Made by a program: the position numbers and the translations under genes. This document shows positions 7,070-12,273 of a stretch of DNA of 12,273 nt, in pieces; positions within the stretch are counted from its first letter, which is position 1; every line of letters begins with the position of its first letter. The notes beneath the pieces were generated by a model. It did no database searches and had not been told where the DNA came from. It saw only the letters and a list, made by a program, of their open reading frames with translations. The stretch is from Irpex lacteus (lineage: Eukaryota > Basidiomycota > Agaricomycetes > Polyporales > Irpicaceae): NCBI GenBank assembly GCA_001986395.2, contig MQVO02000273.1, positions 1-12,273 of the forward strand, written 5' to 3'.

Positions 7070-7927
7070 ATGACAAGTTTAAATTTAAATAGAAGTCTTT
7101 TACAATTTTTCCCTTACCATCTGGTAAGTAGATCACCTTGGCCTTTATTAGTAAGTTTTTCTTTATTAGTATTAACTTTATCTGCAGTTATGTATATGCA
7201 AGGTTTACCTAATGGAGGATATTTATTATTATTAGGATTTGTTTTAACTGCTTACGGTATGACATTATGGTTAAGAGATGTAACAACAGAAGCAACATAC
7301 GAAGGAGCACATACTTCTCAAGTACAAAATGGATTAGTAATAGGTTTTGTTTTATTTATTGTAAGTGAAGCTTTTGCTTTCTTAAGTGTATTCTGGGCTT
7401 TCTTCCATTCTAGTTTATCACCTGCAGTTGAAATAGGTGGAGTATGGCCACCTCAAGGTATTACAGCTTTAGATCCTTTTGCTATACCTTTATTAAATAC
7501 TATTTTATTGTTATCTAGTGGTGCTTTTGTAACATACGGTCACCATGCTTTAATACAAGGAGATAGAAAAGGTGCAATTAAAGGAACATTATTAACAATA
7601 ATTTTAGCTGTAATTTTCACTTCTTTACAATATTATGAATACTCAGAAGCAGCTTTCTCTATATCAGATTCAGTATTTGGTTCAGCATTCTATGCTTCAA
7701 CAGGGTTACATGGAATTCATGTTATAGTAGGAACAATCTTTATCACAGTAGGATTCTTTAGAATAGTACAGTATCACTTCACAAATAGTCACCATCAAGG
7801 TTTTGAAGCTGGTATTTTATACTGGCACTTTGTGGATGTAGTTTGGTTATTCTTATTCATAGCAGTATACTACTGGGAGGAAACTAATTTATTTATATAT
7901 GTATACCCCCTTTGTATTATAAAATAA
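7070..7927 (+). CDS. cox3: Cytochrome c oxidase subunit 3, with an altered C-terminus
   Basis: Encodes a core membrane subunit of complex IV, 285 residues as read, with seven predicted helices. Family hallmarks are FPYHLVSRSPWPLL at the start, the conserved membrane glutamate at E100 in VSEAFAFLSVFWAFFHSS, the WPPQGI loop at 126-131, and TGLHGIHVIVG and YWHFVDVVWLFLF near the end. The ATG at 7070 gives the usual N-terminus. The last 16 residues are abnormal: after VYYW at 266-269 the frame reads EETNLFIYVYPLCIIK, whereas related fungal Cox3 proteins, as I recall, end in about YYWGG. One extra G in the GGG run at 7875-7877 would give YYWGGN and a stop formed by TAA at 7884-7886, a total of 272 residues. 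Either a homopolymer sequencing error or a real late frameshift explains this. All functional helices are unaffected. No intron is present. Confidence 0.96.
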   Translation: MTSLNLNRSLLQFFPYHLVSRSPWPLLVSFSLLVLTLSAVMYMQGLPNGGYLLLLGFVLTAYGMTLWLRDVTTEATYEGAHTSQVQNGLVIGFVLFIVSEAFAFLSVFWAFFHSSLSPAVEIGGVWPPQGITALDPFAIPLLNTILLLSSGAFVTYGHHALIQGDRKGAIKGTLLTIILAVIFTSLQYYEYSEAAFSISDSVFGSAFYASTGLHGIHVIVGTIFITVGFFRIVQYHFTNSHHQGFEAGILYWHFVDVVWLFLFIAVYYWEETNLFIYVYPLCIIK

Positions 7928-8120
7928 TTCCTAGTTCAAATTATATATTCTTTAATTTTAACTCTTATTCTATAAAATAATGAGCAGTGATAAAGAACAA
8001 AAAGATCTTAAAGAAAAAAAAATAATAAAAAATAAATAAAATATATTTAATATCTAATTTTACTTTGGCTAACTAACTCTATTTTATTTTAATTTATATT
8101 AGCTCCACAAAAAAAATTGG

Positions 8121-8930
8121 TGGTCCTATAGATTAGAACGATCTGAATAGGAGCTATAAGGCTACTTTATAACCGCTGATATTTATAGTTACTAATTGAT
8201 AATTATTATTATTAAAAACACTCATGAAAGCTTATCTCAGGTAAAGGGTGTGCCTGTTAATAAGAACCTATCCAATGGAGATCGTACAAGAAGTATGGTT
8301 ACTGCGTTGGAAAACTAGCATATCCGCAGCTCATATGACTGGAGTCTTTCAGCACGTTGGACGGATACTATGTTGTGACATGAAGTTTTTAGTGGTATAC
8401 TACGGTATTAGCTTAAATATGATATTAAGATATAAAGGGCTATTACCACTCTCTTTCACTAAAAAGACTGGTGGTTAACAATCCCTGATGAACTTCTTAT
8501 GGAGCGCCCTAGAACAACTCCTCTGAAAATATATGCCTTGCAGGGGCGAAAAAACCTTGCGACACAACTATGTCTTAACTTAGAAAGTTAAAATTTACGT
8601 TATGGTTTTAAACGAAAAGTGCACTGAAACATGTAGGTACAAGGAATATTGCTTGAGATTGCATTCAATTAGCAATGATTCGGGCACCATTAGCCTTGGG
8701 ATGATGAACGGAATGGTAAAGATAAGTTAAAGAGGAGGGGGGTACTCCGTCCAAACAATTGTAGCGCCGGCACACCCGGCAGCTTACAACCATTTGAACT
8801 CCGTGCAGTCTCTTGGTGATTAAGACAAAAGATCAAAGATTGCCCCCAAGATCCTTGGGGAATGCAAGGGGTTGAACTTTATTTAATAAAGCGGTAGGAA
8901 CAAGAGTGACTGTAGCTAAGATTAATTAAA
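8121..8930 (+). ncRNA. Structured, GC-richer noncoding region; possible degraded group II intron core
   Basis: Base composition rises well above the spacer average, and no frame is convincingly coding; a 76-codon GTG frame at 8248-8478 looks incidental. Strong local stems exist: TCCTAT-AGAT...ATCT-GA-ATAGGA (8124-8152), CGCCC/GGGGCG (8505-8548), TTGTA-GC-GCCGG...CCGGC-AGCT-TACAA (8759-8789), and CCCCAAG-ATC-CTTGGGG (8844-8860). GTGTGCC at 8248 resembles a group II 5' end (GUGYG), and the order of purine-rich joining segments recalls domain I. No domain V hairpin, no group I P/Q/R/S elements and no rRNA or RNase P RNA signatures were recognised. The assignment to group II is therefore a guess; that it is a structured RNA or RNA fossil is better supported. 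Confidence 0.4.
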
Positions 8931-8995
8931 ATAAAATCTTTATTCAAATAGTTTTATTATCTCTCTGATTCTTTAACCTTACTCATTATTTTATA

Positions 8996-9012
8996 ATTGT
9001 AAGAGTTCAAAT
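8996..9012 (+). repeat. ATTGTAAGAGTTCAAAT direct repeat, left of copy D
   Basis: ATTGTAAGAGTTCAAAT recurs with one change (ATTGTGAGAGTTCAAAT) at 9135-9151, on the far side of double-stem copy D. The reverse complement, ATTTGAACTCTTACAAT, is at 11721-11737, and a shorter form is near 410. It may mark a duplicated target or an older repeat. Confidence 0.55.
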
Positions 9013-9050
9013 ATTCTTATTAGATTATGATTCTTTAGTTTAACACACTC

Positions 9051-9129
9051 CCTAAAAAACTAAATAATTATCCCGGTATTATTAAAATTTAATTAAATTA
9101 AATTTTAATTAGAGCCTAGTGTTTTTAGG
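9051..9129 (+). repeat. Double-stem element, divergent copy D
   Basis: CCTAAAAAACTA at the left pairs with TAGTGTTTTTAGG at the right. The internal ATTAAAATTTAATT/AATTAAATTTTAAT palindrome and TTAGAGCCTAG are kept, while the left joining sequence is changed to AATAATTATCCCGGTATT. Compensating differences at the ends (CCT...AGG in place of CCC...GGG) keep the stem paired, which suggests selection for, or copying through, the folded form. Imperfect direct repeats flank it at 8996-9012 and 9135-9151. Confidence 0.75.
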
Positions 9130-9134
9130 TTCTT

Positions 9135-9151
9135 GATTGTGAGAGTTCAAA
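9135..9151 (+). repeat. ATTGTGAGAGTTCAAAT direct repeat, right of copy D
   Basis: One mismatch to 8996-9012. The two copies bracket double-stem copy D with 38 bases on the left and 5 on the right, so this is not a tight target-site duplication. Confidence 0.5.
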
Positions 9152-9207
9152 TGATTAATAGTTTAGTCTACTCATTTTTATCGTAAGTTCTATTGTATAC
9201 AATAGGT

Positions 9208-9447
9208 CTACCCCTTTACTTCCCCGACTATCACGGGGATAGAGTAATAATAGTTCAATAGATTTTTATCGTAATTTCTTTTGGTTACTCTTCCCCCACC
9301 CGTTGCCCTATTGTAATAAATTATTTTTGGTTCAATAAAAAGATGATATTCCAATAGATATAAAGAAATAGTACCATGTGAAACGATATAATTTAGAATA
9401 TGTATAGTATTATCCAAAAGTAAAATATAATCATTTAAATATTTCAT
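9208..9447 (-). CDS. Hypothetical ORF, doubtful
   Basis: A 79-codon frame with an ATG at 9447-9445 and a TAG at 9210-9208. Composition is mixed (TGGGRVTKRNYDKNLLNYYY), with no family recognised and no domain, signal peptide or clear membrane segment. It is isolated between copy D and an AT spacer. The part at 9220-9310 is less AT-rich than its surroundings. It may be a remnant of plasmid DNA or chance. Confidence 0.2.
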   Translation of the reverse strand: MKYLNDYILLLDNTIHILNYIVSHGTISLYLLEYHLFIEPKIIYYNRATGGGRVTKRNYDKNLLNYYYSIPVIVGEVKG

Positions 9448-9573
9448 AATAAACTATCAACAAATTATATACAATACTAGTTTAATAATAAAGGATAAAT
9501 ATCCTTCACTTCGCTTAGTAAGAAAATTAATTAACTAATTTAAACATATAGCACACTAGCTAAATACTATATA

Positions 9574-9600
9574 AACTAAACTAAACTAAACGAAACTAAA
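9574..9600 (+). repeat. (ACTAA)n pentamer microsatellite
   Basis: Five consecutive ACTAA-like units (one changed to ACGAA) followed by a degenerate unit. It is a simple tandem repeat typical of replication slippage in mitochondrial spacers. Confidence 0.7.
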
Positions 9601-9689
9601 TAAAATAACTCATCCTTTACCTACAAATATTGGTAGTCTTTTAAATTAAAATATTAATAAAGCTAATATTAATACAGATCTGTAAGTAA

Positions 9690-10355
9690 GTAACACAAAC
9701 AGGATGAGGGGTACCCATCATCCAGCACTGTAACGGTCAAATAAATCTGATTAAAATCGCATTCTCCAAAAAACTTTTATTTTTAGGGGAGGGAGAATCT
9801 TTAAATTTATTTCAATGGAGGAGAGGATTATGGGAGCTATAAATGTATTTCTTTGTGTATTTAAAAGCAGCGTATGATATAAATCTATATGTTCGAGGTG
9901 GCTCTGTAGCAAACTATTATAAAATGTATAAAACATCCGAGGGTTGAGGTTTATTTTATAGTAAGGATGTACGAATTTAATGTAATACATTAACTAGTTA
10001 TAAGGGGATAATTGTCTATAATAAACTAATTATGGTTATTGAACAGAAAGTTAATGATGGTATATGTGACGTCGTGCCTCATCGTAACATCTTGCTCGTC
10101 ATAGTTAAGGGGGGAAACTCAAAGATTTAGCTTGTCAAGGGCAAGGTTTTAAGGTGTTTTGTAAACGCAAATGCTAAGCGTTATTTTAGCACAACTCGAA
10201 CAGTACTTAATGATGAAAGTGTGGATAGAGGGATTGATCAGACAATAGGTCAATTGGATGGTCATCTTTATGATACCACTGATAAGCTTCTCCGTGATAA
10301 ATTTTATTTTAAAAGATTTTGGATTTATTACCGATTTCCTGTACTTGTGATTTAG
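9690..10355 (+). pseudogene. Unidentified decayed ORF of about 220 codons with three in-frame stops
   Basis: A single reading frame runs from 9690 to a TAG at 10353-10355. It is interrupted only by TAA at 9840-9842, TAA at 9978-9980 and TAG at 10128-10130, with TGA read as Trp (for instance SEGWGLFYSKDVRI). In AT-rich DNA of this kind TAA and TAG should appear far more often, so 222 codons with three stops indicate a recently lost gene. Residues are strongly protein-like (AYDINLYVRGGSVANYY; MVIEQKVNDGICDVV; KRYFSTTRTVLNDES). I cannot name the family. The KRYFSTT segment recalls the linker before the RT domain of fungal group II intron proteins, and the structured region upstream could be its intron, but no RT motif is seen. 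An overlapping 79-codon minus frame (9751-9990) is taken to be its shadow. Confidence 0.5.
9702..9723. repeat. GC palindrome with a GGGTACCC core
   Basis: GGATGAGGGGTACCCATCAT followed by CC is an inverted repeat over 22 bases with one mismatched pair (G/A) beside the centre. A similar GGGTACCC-centred palindrome is at 11638-11652. Short GC-rich palindromes are known mobile features of fungal mtDNA, for example the PstI palindromes of Neurospora. Confidence 0.6.
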
Positions 10356-10363
10356 TCATTAAT

Positions 10364-10389
10364 CCTTTTTGTATTATTATTAAAAAAGG
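10364..10389. repeat. CCTTTTT...AAAAAAGG hairpin after the decayed ORF
   Basis: CCTTTTTGTATTATTATTAA then AAAAGG pairs over seven bases around an AT loop. It starts nine bases after the TAG that closes the decayed ORF. Confidence 0.5.
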
Positions 10390-10536
10390 GGGGGGTTTTA
10401 CCTTAAATTTTGAGTTGAATGGTGGGTTGCAGCAAGAAATAATAAGGGGGTAAACAAATTTATCTCAACTTAGATTGTTCCATTTTGTTCCATTCTTAAA
10501 AGAGATTATTAGAATAAGTTTTTGTTATTATTTAAA

Positions 10537-10628
10537 CCCAAAAAACTAGGGTCGCGGTAGAAATAATCCCCAAAAAAACTAGTTAGAATTATTTATAATA
10601 CCTAGTTTTTGGGGATGTTTTTTGGGGG
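10537..10628. repeat. Nested pair of double-stem elements, copy F
   Basis: An outer element has a left arm CCCAAAAAACTAGGGTCGCG at 10537 and a right arm GTTTTTTGGGGG ending at 10628. Inside it, 10568-10614 is a second, shorter element with arms CCCCAAAAAAACTAG and CTAGTTTTTGGGG and the family joining sequence TTAGAATTATTTATAATAC in the middle. The inner copy lacks the long AT palindrome. The simplest reading is insertion of one family member into another. Confidence 0.75.
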
Positions 10629-10639
10629 ATGGAAGGAGG

Positions 10640-11600
10640 GTAGTGACTATTAAAATAAACTAACTGACCTTTGACAAAGTACACTTAGAGTAAAGAAAGT
10701 TTATTTTAATTATATTTAATCAACTACAATTCAAATATTATAAAGTAATTAAAATAATACTTTTGTATCAATCTTAAAATAATGCTTATAAAATAATATT
10801 ATTATTAGATTAAAGATTAGTAATCATGGGGTTACTCCCTTAAGGACTAAGATTGTACTGTCTATTGTAAGAGATAGATTAAATTTATTTAAAGTTACTT
10901 AGTTAATACTTTATTTTGGGGACCCTCTACTTAAAATAAAATTAAATAAATTATAATATAGGGAGACCCAAATTAAAATAAAATAACTGTGTGTTTATAA
11001 AATAATGTGTAGTATCATCTTAGTGAGTAAAACACTCATCTATCAATTAATTAAAGATAAAATAGTAATTAGAGTGATAAATTAATTTAATAGTATATTA
11101 AATTAATTATTTAAACTCTACCTAATTAAATAATTATTATTAGAAAAAGAATAGAGTATCTCTACCAATAATAAATTATCATACAGGGTACAGATTGGTT
11201 CAGTCAACTATCATTAATCTTCTTTATTAGCAATATTGATATAATAGGATGGTAGTGTTAAAAACTAAAAATAAAAAATAAATTATTAAACATTTCCATT
11301 AATCCACCCCAAATAAAATGAGTAAAGTTAAAGAATAAAAAGAAATAAATTTAGAATATCTATATTCTTTAATCTAATAAGAATAAATAAATAAAGGAGT
11401 GATTATAAAATAGTGAGTAATTCTAATTGAACGGTAGTTAACTCTCTAAATAAATAATAGAGAATACTATTTATATTATTAAATAAAGAAATAACTCTGA
11501 TTAACTAAGTAATTAATTAATTAAATAAAAAGTAATCATTCCATTGTTCCATTTAATATAATATATTTCTACCCTCATCCACTTACAGTGAATGCTCCCC
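10640..11600. other. Long AT-rich spacer, no gene seen
   Basis: Very high AT content and frequent stops in all frames. I see only low-complexity motifs: repeated TTAATTAATTAAATAA runs, several TTATAAAATAATG-like words (about 10789, 10996 and 11405), and GGGGACCCTC...GGGAGACCC around 10918-10969. No tRNA cloverleaf, recognisable promoter or coding fragment could be supported. Confidence 0.5.
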
Positions 11601-11625
11601 CCTTTTTTTATATTAAAAAAAAAGG
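11601..11625. repeat. CCTTTTTTT...AAAAAAAAAGG hairpin
   Basis: Preceded by CTCCCC and followed by ATAAAGGGAG, so the stem can be extended by CTCCC/GGGAG with a small bulge. It is the most GC-anchored member of this hairpin family. It is followed at once by the GGGTACCC-type palindrome. Confidence 0.55.
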
Positions 11626-11637
11626 ATAAAGGGAGTT

Positions 11638-11652
11638 GGAGGGGTACCCTCC
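11638..11652. repeat. GC palindrome GGAGGGGTACCCTCC
   Basis: A 15-base palindrome with one extra G near the centre, sharing its core with 9702-9723. Confidence 0.6.
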
Positions 11653-11720
11653 AATATCTTATTAATTAATTATTCCTTTAAAGTGATTGTATCTAAGAGA
11701 GTAAAAAATTTAATTATTTA

Positions 11721-11773
11721 ATTTGAACTCTTACAATCATTAGTAATATGCAAGTTAAAGAATATAAAGATAA
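11721..11773 (+). repeat. Repeat block shared with 324-422
   Basis: ATTTGAACTCTTACAAT (11721-11737) is the reverse complement of 8996-9012. TAATATGCAAGTTAAAGAAT and following bases (11744-11773) match 345-375. The block leads directly into the second dpo remnant, so part of it is probably decayed coding DNA. Confidence 0.45.
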
Positions 11774-12012
11774 TAAATACCTTTGAACTATAGCAGGATT
11801 AGGAAGTTGGACTGGATGGATTACTTCTTATGAATATTAAAAAGCAATAGAACTTGGATATAAATTCGAAATTCTCAGAGGGTATAAATTTGATAGATAA
11901 AATATATTTAAAGAGTATATTGAAAGATTATATTCATTAAGATTAGAATATAGTAAAGATAACCCTATGAATTTAATTGCTAAACTATTAATTCATAATT
12001 TAGCAACTAAAT
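11748..12012 (+). pseudogene. dpo: Second linear-plasmid DNA polymerase B remnant, palm region
   Basis: From an ATG at 11748 the frame reads through a TGA (Trp) at 11784-11786 into GLGSWTGWITSYEY, which aligns with GKWTAIYFSEEL of the fragment at 487-765. It continues KAIELGYKFEILRGYKF and then LIAKLLIHNL, the region of polymerase motif B. TAA stops interrupt it at 11838-11840 and 11898-11900, and the Kx3NxxYG spacing is spoiled. Similarity fades after about 12012. It differs strongly in sequence from the 487-765 fragment over the same region, so the two derive from different plasmid polymerases rather than from a recent duplication. It is on the opposite strand to the first. It is non-functional. 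Confidence 0.7.
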
Positions 12013-12132
12013 CAGACCCCCAACAAACCTTACAACCAGTAAGATTGTTGCGTAGTTTTAATCGCAGGTCAAACCCTGCCTTCATTTGGAGTCAAACTAA
12101 ATAGTAGCTGTTTAAATTACAACAGTGGGGGA

Positions 12133-12196
12133 GGGCAAGCGCCTTCAGAGAGCATGTACGCACCTCTCGGTTGCGTGAAAATCCGCAACTTGGCCC
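12133..12196 (+). ncRNA. Tri-stem structured segment, possibly a degenerate tRNA
   Basis: GGGCAAG (12133-12139) pairs with CTTGGCCC (12189-12196, one bulged G). Inside are GAGAG/CTCTC (12148-12152 and 12164-12168) and TTGCG/CGCAA (12171-12175 and 12184-12188). The last arm, with loop TGAAAATC, resembles a T arm. There is no proper anticodon arm of 5 bp with a 7-base loop, so it is not called a tRNA. Composition is strikingly GC-rich for this window. Confidence 0.35.
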
Positions 12197-12240
12197 AAAT
12201 ATAATAAAAAGGAAACAGGTTGAAAAGGGAGAGATATACG

Positions 12241-12273
12241 AGCCCTTCCAGATTCGAACTGGGACCTCCCCGA
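12241..12273 (-). tRNA. tRNA 3' portion, running off the window (identity undetermined)
   Basis: On the minus strand the sequence reads AGGTC, then a T arm CCAG-TTCGAAT-CTGG with a canonical loop, then AAGGGCT as the 3' acceptor strand. The anticodon and 5' half lie beyond the end of the window. If the variable loop is short (AGGTC), the preceding CGGGG would be the 3' side of the anticodon stem; alternatively this is a long-arm tRNA. The amino acid cannot be assigned. Confidence 0.55.

Noticed and set aside
8248..8478. A 76-codon plus-strand frame starting at GTG
   Set aside because: Sits in the structured region; no protein family; the strong stems favour an RNA explanation.
8121..8930. 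rRNA or RNase P RNA
   Set aside because: No conserved rns or rnl signature words (such as the 530 loop or peptidyl-transferase loop) and no RNase P P4 consensus could be found.
9751..9990. A 79-codon minus-strand frame
   Set aside because: Opposite the longer decayed plus-strand frame 9690-10355, which reads better and uses TGA as Trp; regarded as its shadow.
1590..10628. CRISPR array
   Set aside because: The repeats are palindromic, unevenly spaced by hundreds to thousands of bases and in both orientations; this is not an array, and the DNA is mitochondrial.
12021..12095. A possible tRNA 3' half (stem AGATT/AGTTT, loop GTTGCGT; GCAGG-TCAAAC-CCTGC)
   Set aside because: The T loop has six bases, the anticodon stem is weak and no 5' acceptor strand matches; at most a tRNA pseudogene.
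12133..12196. Group I intron P4 (TTGCGTGAAAATCCGCAA)
   Set aside because: The P- and Q-like strands are separated by only eight bases with no P5, and no R or S element follows.

Overview
This window is fungal mitochondrial DNA, most likely from a basidiomycete (Agaricomycetes-like) with a large, repeat-rich mtDNA. The reasons are an AT-rich background, mitochondrial nad4 and cox3 genes, mitochondrial-type tRNAs, a LAGLIDADG intron ORF fused to a cox1 exon, fragments of the protein-primed family-B DNA polymerase (dpo) of linear mitochondrial plasmids, and TGA codons read as Trp inside recognisable frames (genetic code 4). The basidiomycete placement rests on my recollection of Cox3 sequences and is an inference.

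Layout. 1-304: last bases of a cox1 exon and a truncated in-frame LAGLIDADG intron ORF. 487-765 (minus): palm-domain scrap of dpo. 848-1060: unassigned ORF remnant. 1484-1554: tRNA-Ile(GAU). 1896-2425: unassigned ORF broken by a one-base slip. 2541-3662 (minus): exonuclease half of dpo, ending at a frameshift and a repeat element. 3811-4143 (minus): N-terminal remnant of a group II intron reverse transcriptase. 4427-4499: tRNA-Met(CAU). 4723-6180: intact nad4. 6237-6509 (minus): decayed ORF overlapping an RNA-like inverted repeat. 7070-7927: cox3 with an altered C-terminus. 8121-8930: GC-richer structured stretch, possibly a degraded group II intron core. 9690-10355: decayed unidentified ORF. 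10640-11600: AT-rich, no gene seen. 11748-12012: a second, different dpo palm remnant. 12133-12196: structured segment. 12241-12273: 3' end of a minus-strand tRNA.

The active genes (trnI, trnM, nad4, cox3) are all on the plus strand and encode translation tRNAs and subunits of respiratory complexes I and IV. The space between them is filled by decayed selfish DNA from at least three sources: plasmid polymerase, group I intron endonuclease and group II intron reverse transcriptase.

The most distinctive feature is a dispersed family of roughly 45-95 bp double-stem elements. Their terminal arms read like CCCAAAAAAACTAG...CTAGTTTTTTTGGG, and several carry a second internal AT palindrome. There are six more or less complete copies and one half copy, in both orientations. 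One 86-bp pair is identical in opposite orientation, and one copy is nested inside another. A second family of simple CCTTTTT...AAAAAGG hairpins is also scattered through the spacers.
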